From assembly GCF_000497045.1 (NCBI RefSeq), contig NW_015961961.1, positions 62,001 through 126,000 on the forward strand: DNA of 64,000 nucleotides, given 5' to 3'. The position numbers were made by a program, and so were the translations under genes. Of the stretch, positions 38,364-46,900 are shown one piece after another. The number at the start of each line of letters is the position of its first letter. Position 1 is the stretch's first letter. The notes beneath the pieces are model-generated. The model searched no databases, was not told the origin of the DNA, and saw nothing but the letters and a program-made list of their open reading frames with translations. Source of the DNA: Kalmanozyma brasiliensis GHG001 (taxonomy: Eukaryota > Basidiomycota > Ustilaginomycetes > Ustilaginales).

Positions 38364-38387
38364 CTCAACCTCGAGCTCGAGGTTGAG
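38364..38387. repeat. Perfect 24-bp palindrome upstream of the first island gene
   Basis: The half-site CTCAACCTCGAG is followed at once by its exact reverse complement CTCGAGGTTGAG, with no spacer. It starts 307 bp before the ATG of the first island gene. A dimeric regulator site is possible; chance or a hairpin cannot be excluded. Confidence 0.6.
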
Positions 38388-38584
38388 CCTGTGGGATGTG
38401 GGGCACCTACTTGGTCTCGGACATCGACTTTGGTAATAGTGGGTCGCAGTCACTTCTAATTGTAGTTGTGGAACAATAGCGTCGATCCACCAAGCTGCTG
38501 TTGACGAGCTTGCGAGCCGATCCTGTACGGACCTCTGTGAGCGACAGCCGCTAAGGTCGCCAGGGGCACAACTGGACCAGAGAA

Positions 38585-38592
38585 TATATAAG
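38585..38592 (+). promoter_or_regulatory. TATA-like box of island gene 1
   Basis: TATATAAG, 79 bp upstream of the ATG at 38671. Its position and core ATAAG match the boxes before other island genes. Confidence 0.6.
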
Positions 38593-38670
38593 GATCCATT
38601 CGAACGGACAGATTTGAGTCCTATCGCCTACAAGCCTTAACTCCGCACACTCAAGCCAGCACTTATCGAA

Positions 38671-39246
38671 ATGCGTCTTCATTCTCTTCGTCCTTGGGCT
38701 ATCGTCACGCTCCTCGTAGCGGTACTGTTCGCGCTTGTCTCGGCAGTTGTCCCCTACACCTATCCGCTGCAGATCGTTCCTTCACACGGAACGTACATGG
38801 GTCGTACCCAGTTCCCATCGACGCTACAGGCGATTCTGTCCGATGGAGGGATCGGTAAAACGCGCTTTCATGGGGCCAGGGTGACGCCTCTTGCCCATCC
38901 CGTCCTTTCCGACACCGAACTCATCCGAGCTCTGCGTGCAGATGCGATGACGCGTCGCCTCGTTGTGCTTGGTGGCCCCCGATTCGGCGAGCAGGGCCAC
39001 CACGGCTTCACCGCCGCCTTTCCCGTTCGCACCCGCTACGATTCGCCCAACTACAAGATCTTCGCCTTCGTCTCGGTCGTTCCCGGCCGAATCGCTCCCC
39101 AGGTCCACGTAAGGGGCTTTGCAAGCGTCGAAAATGTGGGCGATGTAGAACGTCTCATGGCCCAACACGGAGAGGAGTACGCGATCGGCCACGGCACTGT
39201 TACAAGTGTACACGAGCTCATGAGCACCCTTCCTTATTTGCTGTAG
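38671..39246 (+). CDS. Small secreted protein 1 of the island (effector candidate)
   Basis: 191 residues. Signal peptide of about 25 residues (MRLHSLRPWAIVTLLVAVL, cleavage near VSA-VVP). The mature chain has no cysteine. It shows the pattern shared across the island: an 'LSDTELIRALRADAMTRRLVVLG' stretch (in parts), a Gly-rich turn, an FPVR strand, a V-rich strand (IFAFVSVVPG), then VRGFASVENVGDVERLM and a C-terminal SVHELMSTLPYLL helix. It aligns best with the 180-residue third gene (ELxxxL...RRLLYLG; GFVTVTGGDEVRQVL). No known domain. Secretion is predicted; a host role is inferred only from context. Confidence 0.82.
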   Translation: MRLHSLRPWAIVTLLVAVLFALVSAVVPYTYPLQIVPSHGTYMGRTQFPSTLQAILSDGGIGKTRFHGARVTPLAHPVLSDTELIRALRADAMTRRLVVLGGPRFGEQGHHGFTAAFPVRTRYDSPNYKIFAFVSVVPGRIAPQVHVRGFASVENVGDVERLMAQHGEEYAIGHGTVTSVHELMSTLPYLL

Positions 39247-39648
39247 CTACGATACACCAGACGGCGTTCGTAATGAGGGTGATGTGGGCGCTGTATTACC
39301 TTGCTCATGAAATTGCCATTCCCATCTTACTTGATGTAGAGCTTGAAAAGCGGGTCGTTGATATCATTGACCATTCGCTTGGTCGGTCGCCACCAATCTG
39401 TCGAATGAATTTCCGTTGGCCCAGCCTTAACCGGCGGGTCGCAACAAACAAGCCCATGGCGGTCTCGCATCTATGCTACGTGGTATCGGTCTCAGTCAAA
39501 TGTTGTCCATATTCAGTGAGTCACCGTGACCAGCGGATCGCTTGCCCCAACTTCCAGCCCCTTCCCCCTCTCCCCTTCCGCTTATTAAGCTCTGGCAAAC
39601 ATCATCCCTGTTCGTACTGTAGCTCATCAGGTCCCCTTTGTACGAACA
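39247..39648. other. Spacer between island genes 1 and 2
   Basis: 402 bp without a supported gene; short frames have no protein-like features. A TATA-like TATTAAG lies at 39583. Confidence 0.4.
39583..39589 (+). promoter_or_regulatory. TATA-like box of island gene 2
   Basis: TATTAAG, 60 bp upstream of the ATG at 39649. Weaker match than those of genes 1, 3, 4 and 7. Confidence 0.4.
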
Positions 39649-40287
39649 ATGACGATGCTAGCGACGCTTCTTCCCTCACTCCTCATCCTGCTCTTGCTGC
39701 CGCACCCGTCTGTATCCTTGCCTCGTCGTAGCGCGCGCATCGTTCCAATTTTCCCTCGACCTTCGCCACCACCACCACCTTCGCCTCCAGTCTACCCATC
39801 CTACCTCTCGCCGGCCACTCAGCCGTTCTACATCTTTCACTGGCCGGATGCATCTCCGCAGACGGCGCTGCTACGACATTTGCGAACGACCTATTCCCGT
39901 CCTCTTGCGCATCTCACTCCCGCCCATCGTCAGATCGTTACTCCCGCTCAGCTCGAGTCCCAGATCCGTCATGCTGGCAGCAGCAACCGCTTCATCCAGC
40001 TCTCTAGCGTGACGTTTCACGGTCGGCTCGTGATGCGCTTCGCCTTCGCACTCGATCACGCCGGAGAGGGGGTCGGACAGAGGTACTTTGCGCTGATGCA
40101 CGTGAGAAAGGGGAATGGGGGAGGGCCGGCAGTGGTAATGCTCAACGGGGTGGTTAAGGCGAGCGGTGTACAAGGGATGGAGAAGGGCGAGCTGGAGCGG
40201 CCGGGGAGGCTGTCTGGGAGGACACTGCTCACTGGCGGGCAGGCGGGGAATGCCCATGAGGTGTTTGACGCTGTGAAGGTTCTTTGA
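39649..40287 (+). CDS. Small secreted protein 2 of the island (proline-rich head)
   Basis: 212 residues. A signal peptide (MTMLATLLPSLLILLLLPHP, cleavage near SLP) is followed by a Pro-rich stretch (FPRPSPPPPPSPPVYPSY). The rest has the island pattern: VTPAQLESQIRHAGSSNRFIQLS, LVMRFAFALDHAG, QRYFALMHVRKG and VVMLNGVVKASGV (parts), with a long Gly/Arg tail. Cysteine-free after the signal peptide. Similarity to the other members is weak and visible only in the core. The Pro-rich linker is unique within the island. No known domain. Confidence 0.78.
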   Translation: MTMLATLLPSLLILLLLPHPSVSLPRRSARIVPIFPRPSPPPPPSPPVYPSYLSPATQPFYIFHWPDASPQTALLRHLRTTYSRPLAHLTPAHRQIVTPAQLESQIRHAGSSNRFIQLSSVTFHGRLVMRFAFALDHAGEGVGQRYFALMHVRKGNGGGPAVVMLNGVVKASGVQGMEKGELERPGRLSGRTLLTGGQAGNAHEVFDAVKVL

Positions 40288-40540
40288 CAGAAACGCGAGG
40301 GAGAGAGGGTGGCAAAGTCATGTCGCTCAAAGAGATACGGTGTGGCTTGAGTCTGTGAAGCTCAGTCTCAGCGCTTTTCTCACGCCTTGTGAGGGATGTG
40401 AAGCCCCACCATGTCCATCGTAGCCACTGAACTTCGATTTCCACGACATCAGCCCTGATGACGTGCGAGCTACATGACGAGCGGCATCATTTCCTCACGC
40501 TGCAGCTCCTCCCTGTCAGCTAGGCCGCGGAGACAAGAGG

Positions 40541-40548
40541 TATAAAAG
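40541..40548 (+). promoter_or_regulatory. TATA box of island gene 3
   Basis: TATAAAAG, 55 bp upstream of the ATG at 40596, the best consensus TATA box in the island. Confidence 0.65.
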
Positions 40549-40595
40549 CTCTGTCCATCTACCCGTTAGCATTCAGCCTTGTATCGTCAGCCATA

Positions 40596-41138
40596 ATGCA
40601 TCTGTTTTCTTTCCTCCCGACCGTGTCACTTCTGCTGGCTGGCGTCCTGGCAGCAGACGACGCAGCGCCCTCCAGTACCTCATCGGAACGACCCTTCATC
40701 GTCCGTTTCCAGACTCTCCTCCACCGCGAACCCTACGCGCGTCGTCTGCGCACACACATCCATTCGACCCTTGCCCTCCCGCACGTCCAAGTGGACAATC
40801 TACAGCCGAACCCGTTGACTGCGGATGAGCTTCGTACTCACCTTGTCGCCCCAGAACGCCGCCTGCTGTACCTCGGCCGTTCAGCGGGTGGTCGACCGGG
40901 CATGCTGCTCGCCATGCCCGTTGTGGACGACACTTGGGCACTCATCACCGCTCACAGGCCCACCAGCACTTTGCCCATCAGGTGGTTCTCGCATGGCTTC
41001 GTGACAGTCACAGGGGGCGATGAGGTAAGGCAGGTGCTAGTGGAGAGGGCAAGGACCCAGGAGGCGGCGCTGAGAGAAGGTCGCATGCTGAGTCTCAATC
41101 AGGTGTTGGACTACGTAACGGCATTGAGAGACTTGTAA
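40596..41138 (+). CDS. Small secreted protein 3 of the island (effector candidate)
   Basis: 180 residues. Signal peptide MHLFSFLPTVSLLLAGVLA (19 residues, cleavage before ADD). No cysteine at all in the mature chain. The core matches island gene 1: PLTADELRTHLVAPERRLLYLG, a GGRPGMLLAMPV strand, WALITAHRP, WFSHGFVTVTGGDEVRQVL and a terminal helix (LNQVLDYVTALRDL). Arg- and His-rich. No known domain. Its spacing of 308 bp from the gene before is short and contains the TATA box. Confidence 0.83.
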   Translation: MHLFSFLPTVSLLLAGVLAADDAAPSSTSSERPFIVRFQTLLHREPYARRLRTHIHSTLALPHVQVDNLQPNPLTADELRTHLVAPERRLLYLGRSAGGRPGMLLAMPVVDDTWALITAHRPTSTLPIRWFSHGFVTVTGGDEVRQVLVERARTQEAALREGRMLSLNQVLDYVTALRDL

Positions 41139-41957
41139 TCGCATTGCCCTTCAATCTGATCTTTGCCTGTGACTGAATGCACCGCGCGAGATTATCAATG
41201 GCGAGCAGAGCCCTTAGCGGTACGTAGCGCACAACGTTATTGAGCCTTTCGCGCGGCTCGACCCCGAAGATGGCCCGGTTGTTTGCTGCCACGTCGAGTT
41301 GTGCGGAATTCGTCCTGTCAGATTTCGAACTCCGCTCCACGCAACGAGGGTGGCGCCGACTTCGTTGTCGTGCTGACCTTCAGAACGCTGTGTGACGACA
41401 TGGCTGTTTGGTTGCTCACAGCTCCTTTTGACGTTGCTAAAGCTAGACGTCAACGGCTGTTATAGTCCCACGGACTGTCCATTTGCAAGACGATGGCTTC
41501 GCATGAGAATCGGTCTGAAATCTGTCGACATGGGACAGGGCTGCAAGGAGATGCGATACGGTTGCCGCTCTGACCGGACCACGTCTCCGTATCAGGGTGC
41601 TCGCTTGACCAACAATGCCTCGACCTTGGCCCCTTTCTGCATTGCATACTCCATGAGCGTCTCACCTCAGTGACACTGTTTCGGCGTTGCACCCCTGCCT
41701 CACTTTTCTCCCTCAAAGGGTAAGTGACCTTCTCTTTTTGCTCGATGAGCGAGTTGTGATGCTGCGTAATTTGCACAAGCGCCCTCGTTCTAGGTTGGTC
41801 CTGGACCGCATCAGCAAGTTATACATGCAGATGTCCGACGCTCGCCAGACGTGTGTGCACAGTCTGATCAAGCATATAAGCACGACCTGATCGAGAGTGG
41901 CATGAGAGACGAAACGGCATCCACTCCTCATACTGAAGCCTCACTTCCGACGAAATC
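41139..41957. other. 819-bp spacer between island genes 3 and 4
   Basis: No convincing gene or relic of the family on either strand. A TATA-like CATATAAG at 41873 serves gene 4. The short frames here do not share the family pattern. Confidence 0.45.
41873..41880 (+). promoter_or_regulatory. TATA-like box of island gene 4
   Basis: CATATAAG, 78 bp upstream of the ATG at 41958; the identical octamer precedes island gene 7. Confidence 0.6.
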
Positions 41958-42644
41958 ATGCCCGCTCTCCACCGTCTTTGCTCTCTTGCTGCTCTCAGCC
42001 TCGTGCTTCTCTGCTTGCAGGCGAACTTTGTGCTGGCGGGCGGCGGAAGCTCCACTCGTCGCAACCGACCGTCAGGTCGCAATGCTGCAGGCACGTCGAG
42101 GCAGGGTCGTTACCGCGGTGCCATTCCTCCGCCCGAGCGAGTTCCTCAGGTCCCCATTGCACCACGATTGCCCGAAGGCATGCTCTTCACGCAGCACGAG
42201 AGCCCTGTCCTAGCTCAATGGACTCAGACCCTTCCCGGCTACATTCAGAGGCTCGGCTTCGAAGGCTCCACTGCGACTGTTCACGAAGGAAACCCTAGAG
42301 AGCTGCAAAAGTACGAGAAGGCCCTCTTGACTCAGATGCGAAGCGACCAGACGAGAAAGCAATTCATCCCTCTGCTCAATCAGAATGGCCTCAAGACCTA
42401 CGCGATGCCCATTCAACCCCTTGCAAGGGGCGCTTGGCCCAGAGCCTTGGGTGAGTACGCCGGCCAAAGGGGGGTACAGAAGGCGTTTCTCTTCAGCGTG
42501 TACGACTCCAACCCGGCCGTGGCGCACGCGAGGGGCATTCAGGCCTATGGAATTGTCAGGATCACGAATGCCGCTCGCCTCCATCAGCCCAGCGAGCAAG
42601 CGCGTCAAATCATGCACACCCTGCCTGAGATGCTCCATCTTTGA
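41958..42644 (+). CDS. Small secreted protein 4 of the island (paralogue of gene 5)
   Basis: 228 residues. Signal peptide of about 27 residues (MPALHRLCSLAALSLVLLCL, cleavage near VLA-GGG). A Gly/Arg/Ser-rich segment follows, then the folded part. It clearly aligns with the next gene: KQFIPLLNQNGLKTYAMPI versus KQLVPLFGMDGMRTYAMAI; WPRALGEYAGQRGVQKAFLFS versus WPIATGRYAGRDGVTKAVVFS (quoted in parts); YGIVRITNAARLHQPSEQAR versus YGVIRIMNAPDLHRPSEQAR. The mature chain is cysteine-free. No known domain. A tandem duplicate pair is the clearest reading. Confidence 0.86.
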   Translation: MPALHRLCSLAALSLVLLCLQANFVLAGGGSSTRRNRPSGRNAAGTSRQGRYRGAIPPPERVPQVPIAPRLPEGMLFTQHESPVLAQWTQTLPGYIQRLGFEGSTATVHEGNPRELQKYEKALLTQMRSDQTRKQFIPLLNQNGLKTYAMPIQPLARGAWPRALGEYAGQRGVQKAFLFSVYDSNPAVAHARGIQAYGIVRITNAARLHQPSEQARQIMHTLPEMLHL

Positions 42645-42979
42645 ACGCACTCAGTCCCACAAGGAGCTAGTGTGCTATTGTTGGTAACTTCATGGTATCG
42701 ACGGCCGATAGTCATCTCAACGTTTAATGTTTCCTCTTCTCGACCACCCTCTTTCTCGGCACTCGGTGAGAGGCGTGAGAGTGTGGCTTTGTGTCGTATG
42801 AAAGGCTGTCCCTGTGTCCCATCAAGCCAAGTTCATTGGGCCCGCCCGAACCACACTTCAAGAAGTTGAGCGTGCGCCTTGTTCTGATCCAAAGGAGCTC
42901 GGAGAGATCTACATAAGACAGCTTCGAACCCCCGACATCGTCTTCCCTCCTCCCTCACAGCAGCGAGCCAGACCCAACA
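42645..42979. other. Spacer between island genes 4 and 5
   Basis: 335 bp, no gene seen; contains the TATA-like TACATAAG at 42910 of gene 5. Confidence 0.4.
42910..42917 (+). promoter_or_regulatory. TATA-like box of island gene 5
   Basis: TACATAAG, 63 bp between the box and the ATG at 42980; same ATAAG core as its neighbours. Confidence 0.5.
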
Positions 42980-43699
42980 ATGACTTTGATCCGCCATCAA
43001 CACCTCTTTGTCTTGCTCAGCGCATGTCTGTCGCTGATCTGCTTTCAGGCTGGGCTGGTTCGTTCTGGCGTCGGCAGCTCCTCACGCCGTCAAGGACCAT
43101 ATGTGCTGGTCTCGGACCAGCACGGGAGAATCACGGACACCAGCGACTACCTCCCTCTCGATTCCCCCGGTTCTTCTGACAGTCTCGAGGATCTCGGGCC
43201 TTCAGAGCACGCCTCAAGCGCCGCCTTTGACGCCGTTGTGACGGATCTGTCGAATCAAGTCCTGGAGCGGTCTGCCGAGATTCTGCCCAGTCGCCTCCGC
43301 CGTCTCGGCTACCCCTCTGCTACCGTCTCGGTCTTCAAGGACTTCCCTTCGGTCGACAGGCACCCTTTCAAAGCTGCCACGGTGGCTCAGCTTCAAGAGC
43401 AGCCTGAAAGAAAGCAGCTCGTTCCCCTATTTGGCATGGACGGCATGCGGACGTATGCCATGGCCATCGATGATGTCCCTGGAGCCCGATGGCCGATCGC
43501 TACCGGGCGTTACGCTGGTAGGGATGGTGTCACCAAGGCCGTCGTCTTCAGCATGTTTCGACATCCGCAGCCTGAGAGGATGCAGGCGATGATGAAGGTG
43601 TACGGCGTCATTCGGATCATGAACGCGCCAGACCTACATCGGCCATCGGAGCAAGCGAGACTGCTCATGCACGACCTTGTGGAGACAGCGCGAGTGTGA
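42980..43699 (+). CDS. Small secreted protein 5 of the island (paralogue of gene 4)
   Basis: 239 residues. Signal peptide about 29 residues (MTLIRHQHLFVLLSACLSLI, cleavage near VRS-GVG). An N-terminal acidic/Ser-rich stretch (LPLDSPGSSDSLEDLGP) is absent from gene 4. The folded part aligns with gene 4 throughout, including the PSEQAR motif near the C-terminus. The last segment LLMHDLVETARV corresponds to IMHTLPEMLHL. Mature chain cysteine-free. No known domain; role inferred from context only. Confidence 0.86.
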   Translation: MTLIRHQHLFVLLSACLSLICFQAGLVRSGVGSSSRRQGPYVLVSDQHGRITDTSDYLPLDSPGSSDSLEDLGPSEHASSAAFDAVVTDLSNQVLERSAEILPSRLRRLGYPSATVSVFKDFPSVDRHPFKAATVAQLQEQPERKQLVPLFGMDGMRTYAMAIDDVPGARWPIATGRYAGRDGVTKAVVFSMFRHPQPERMQAMMKVYGVIRIMNAPDLHRPSEQARLLMHDLVETARV

Positions 43700-43961
43700 A
43701 TCGAGGCACAATGTGTGCCGTGCGAGCTGACTGCGGCCGAGTAGTCACAAGCACGACTGTCACGCCTCGCATTCTGTTCAGTCTGACTCTGATTGTCCCA
43801 CATCACGTCGTCTAGCCAATGTCTATGAAGATGACTAAATATAAAGCTATCGTCTGAGGACGGCGAGCAGGAACCGAAGGTGAGACAAGACCTTGCTTGC
43901 TTCGTGGAACTGGTCCCACAAGCTTGAGACCAGCGCATTGCGTCCATGCCTGTGGGCGTCG

Positions 43962-44291
43962 TCAGCCAATGTAGAGGATCGACTTGAAGTCGTAGTCCAG
44001 ACCCAAGCAACTTGGCTCGTTGCATATGCACGAATGACCAGCAATATGGATCGACTCATCGTTGCAGTCTTGACAGTCGTTCGATCCGCACCTGCGATAC
44101 TTTCCCGGCGTCTGTGTCATCCAGGACGATGTGTGGGCAGGGAATTGGAAGCAAGTAGTAGGGTGAACGTTGCTCGCCTTGATCTTTTCGACGCAGTCCG
44201 GCTGGTAGTAGGCGGTCATGATCGAAGCGGCGTTGCAGAGAGAAAGGGCGGTGATGACGAGTATGAGGCTCGAGGACAAGACCTTGCGCAT
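43962..44291 (-). CDS. Small cysteine-rich secreted protein (minus strand, unrelated to its neighbours)
   Basis: 109 residues from ATG 44291. Signal peptide MRKVLSSSLILVITALSLCNA (about 21 residues). The mature chain of about 88 residues has eight cysteines (PDC, TTC, RRC, NDC, QDC, HSC, CIC, PSC), an even number suited to four disulfides, and ends DYDFKSILYIG. It is the only island gene on the minus strand and lacks the shared core. An open frame extends 57 codons further upstream, but that extension is not signal-like, so I start at 44291. I see no TATA box. It might be a separate apoplastic effector; no family is recognised. Confidence 0.68.
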   Translation of the reverse strand: MRKVLSSSLILVITALSLCNAASIMTAYYQPDCVEKIKASNVHPTTCFQFPAHTSSWMTQTPGKYRRCGSNDCQDCNDESIHIAGHSCICNEPSCLGLDYDFKSILYIG

Positions 44292-45200
44292 TGTGAGCGT
44301 CTGTTGCTTGCTACCGTCTATCGCCTCTTGAAGACGCACTGGCATTTTTCGTCGTAAAGAACGATCAGCCAGATCGTTACCAGCGTCAAGGTGCCAGCGA
44401 GGATGGCAGTGGCGTTTGAGCACATACCAGTGAGTGGAAGGCGAGCAGGACCGTGGTGGCAAAGGACTTTGATGCTTGCGATCTTGACCGTGAGCTGAGA
44501 TTGTGCAGCTTCACATGGATGCGTGGTTGAAGAAGATGCACAGAAAGGATGAGATCTTTATGAAGCCGGATCCGTTTGTGTCACTGCAGGCGCGCATCGG
44601 CTTTCTTCGCTCATTGACATCTTTCAGTGCATGCAGACTGTTCATTGTCGGTCGTCCCATTCCGTTCCATGAAGGTTGCCGTTTTCATTACAAACTCGCA
44701 GCGATGCTCAGACTGAACCATCTTGCGACTTAATGCCCGCCGTATCATGGTGAATCTTCTGCTGCGCACAGGGAAGGCGCCGTGAAGACACAACGCGCGC
44801 TAGGGCAAAGCTCGGCGCTGATCAGTACGTCTTTGAGATGCGCATGTCGCTATTATGCATGGTGCTTCTCATCCGACTCTCGATTCCATGCGAATTCATC
44901 TCAGAACAAGCTCGTTCGGCGGACGCTTCTCAAGTGGAAGTAGAGTTTCGCCTGGCCAAGGACAAATGAAGACGAAAGGACCTAGTGGGAGCCAGATTTG
45001 CACAAGCTTTACGTTGTGCGGAGCCATCGACTTTGAGTGGGATTATGACGGGACGCGCCTTCGATAGGGGGTCTCCGCAACTCAAATCCGAGTGGAAACC
45101 GTGAGCCAGGGGCACTGAAGTGCGGCGAGACAGAAGGATCGAGGGTGCTACTGCAATCTTCTTCGTTCTGCATTGGCCTTGTGTTCAATTACTTGTAGGG
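44292..45200. other. 909-bp spacer with no supported gene
   Basis: It separates the minus-strand cysteine-rich gene from island gene 6, so it must contain two promoters. Both short frames and composition look random; no family relic detected. Confidence 0.4.
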
Positions 45201-45800
45201 ATGAACAAGCCACAATCGCTTCTCATCTTCCTTCTCGTTTTCTTGCTGGCAGCTGCGCTGCAGGCTTCTACTCGACGGCCTGATAGCCCGTACGACGGAC
45301 GACGCGAGGAAGCTGTCGCCGAAGCCGCTCGACGCGACCTGCGCCTCTTAGAAGCGACGCAAGCGGGCCAGCTGGCCTACCGCTCCGCCCAGCATCGGCT
45401 GCAAACGTCCATTGCCCAAATCCAAGAGGCCTTTGACTTACCCCGTGCAGCGATCGAGCAGACCCACATCTTTCAGCCCTTCCACTACATTTCCTTCGTT
45501 CAGAACCTGCAGCATCCGGAAGCGAGGTTTGTTCGCCTTGCGCTGATTGCGCAGGAGCGATATTCGCTGTATGCAACGACAACGAGGAGTATGAACAACC
45601 GCCGCGTGCTGCTGCTCGCAAGAGTGCATCATCAGGGAGGAGCCGTCGTGCCTGTCGGACTACTGCGTGTCAGGCCAGGACCGACGCAGGGCAACAGAGT
45701 AAATTTTCACGATCTGGTCGAGAGGCTTGCCGGGGAAGGCAGGGAGAGTTGGATTTCGCTCCAGCGGGAGTATGGGCCGCTGCGCATCTTGGAATGGTAG
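45201..45800 (+). CDS. Small secreted protein 6 of the island
   Basis: 199 residues from ATG 45201 (MNKPQSLLIFLLVFLLAAAL). The frame is open upstream, but its only start there is a GTG, so the ATG is chosen. Signal peptide about 22 residues, cleavage near LQA-STR. A long Arg/Ala/Gln helix (RREEAVAEAARRDLRLLEATQ, in parts) precedes the shared core: RFVRLALIAQERYSLYATTT, RVLLLARVHHQGG, VVPVGLLRVRPG and a final VNFHDLVERL helix. Cysteine-free. No clear TATA box upstream, unlike the other members. No known domain. Confidence 0.8.
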   Translation: MNKPQSLLIFLLVFLLAAALQASTRRPDSPYDGRREEAVAEAARRDLRLLEATQAGQLAYRSAQHRLQTSIAQIQEAFDLPRAAIEQTHIFQPFHYISFVQNLQHPEARFVRLALIAQERYSLYATTTRSMNNRRVLLLARVHHQGGAVVPVGLLRVRPGPTQGNRVNFHDLVERLAGEGRESWISLQREYGPLRILEW

Positions 45801-46366
45801 CGATGCGAGCTGAATGCATGACGACGCTGTTGGTCGAGATTGGTGCTGCCATCTGGACAGCCTCTGGTTTTCGGTTCTCACATGTACTTGCATGCCGACC
45901 TTGTTATTGAGTCTGCTGTTCCGTCGGGAGGTCAGATGCTTTGCCTCTGTATCACGGCCATTTCATTTTGCAGGGCAATGACATGGAGCGCACGTTTCAC
46001 GTTTCTGTCCATCTTGAATGAGCGGCTGATGGCGTGGTAGGCATCGATGGCTGTGATATGTTCCCATGATGGAACCGGCCTCATCTCCACCATCGAGCCG
46101 GCGCCAGAGCCGGTCTCACCTTGAAGGCACGCTTTGGCAGCTTCGATCACTAGGTCACACGCCCGGACCGGTCGGGATGGGCAGCATCACGTAGTCTCAC
46201 GGTTCGACCTCGGCCACGTCCGATGTCCGACCAGCCTGTGTCACGAGCGCACGGAGACGGATGAAGGCCTATAGCCTCTCCATGAACTTGCGACGCGATT
46301 TCCTAGCCCCATATAAGGCGACCCCCCCTGAGGCACCTGGCCACGCGTCTAAGCGCGGCGTCCACA
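45801..46366. other. Spacer between island genes 6 and 7
   Basis: 566 bp with no supported gene. CATATAAG at 46310 serves gene 7. A 72-residue minus-strand frame at 45932-46150 is helix-like but without start context or family. Confidence 0.4.
46310..46317 (+). promoter_or_regulatory. TATA-like box of island gene 7
   Basis: CATATAAG, 50 bp before the ATG at 46367, identical to the box of gene 4. Confidence 0.6.
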
Positions 46367-46900
46367 ATGAGACCCATCTTGCTCTTTATCGCTTCTATTC
46401 TGATGCTGTCGTTGTGCACCCGGGCGGTCGAGACGGACGCAGGCCTGGACCTCGATGTGAACCCAGACATCGCAGAACAGATCGCAGGCATGGCGCACGC
46501 CCAGACGTACGCGCACCAGATCGAAAGGCATGCCTCGCTTCCTTCCTCTTACTTTAGCACGGTCATCGGCTGGACGGCAGACGGCTCAGACCGTGCTCGT
46601 TTGCGCATCGCTTCAGGTGGCTCCCGTTTTACGCTCCTCCGCGACCCCGCCGACCCATTGGGTCACGTCGCCTACTCGACCTTCATGTATCAGCATCCAA
46701 GAACGAGGGTCTGGAAGCGCGCAGTGATGATTCTCAGCCTCAGGCATGGTGTCAGAGGAGCTTTGATTGGGGAAGCACACTTTCCGGCGGGAGTGTCGGA
46801 AAGAGAGGCGTTCGAGACGTGGAGCAGACTCAATGCCGAGGCGCATTGGGATCGGAGGAGCTTGCTCAGGGAGTTCGGTCGAATGGCGCTGCATGTTTGA
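46367..46900 (+). CDS. Small secreted protein 7 of the island
   Basis: 177 residues. Signal peptide [20 protein letters not shown] (20 residues, cleavage before VET). The mature chain is cysteine-free. Pattern elements: [55 protein letters not shown] and [12 protein letters not shown]. Similarity to the other members is the weakest of the set and rests on the order of strands and helices rather than clear identity. It is the last gene before the beta-tubulin leader. No known domain. Confidence 0.78.
   Translation: MRPILLFIASILMLSLCTRAVETDAGLDLDVNPDIAEQIAGMAHAQTYAHQIERHASLPSSYFSTVIGWTADGSDRARLRIASGGSRFTLLRDPADPLGHVAYSTFMYQHPRTRVWKRAVMILSLRHGVRGALIGEAHFPAGVSEREAFETWSRLNAEAHWDRRSLLREFGRMALHV

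Larger units (their letters stand above)
37596..38670. promoter_or_regulatory. Gene-free 1.1 kb between STT3 and the secreted-protein island
   Basis: Holds the STT3 3' end and the upstream region of the first island gene. The only striking element is a perfect 24-bp palindrome at 38364-38387. No supported coding region. Confidence 0.5.

Noticed and set aside
41283..41673. Possible decayed island family member between genes 3 and 4
   Set aside because: The short frames do not keep the family pattern in order and show no signal peptide.
45932..46150. 72-residue minus-strand frame between island genes 6 and 7
   Set aside because: No signal peptide, motif or context; likely chance.
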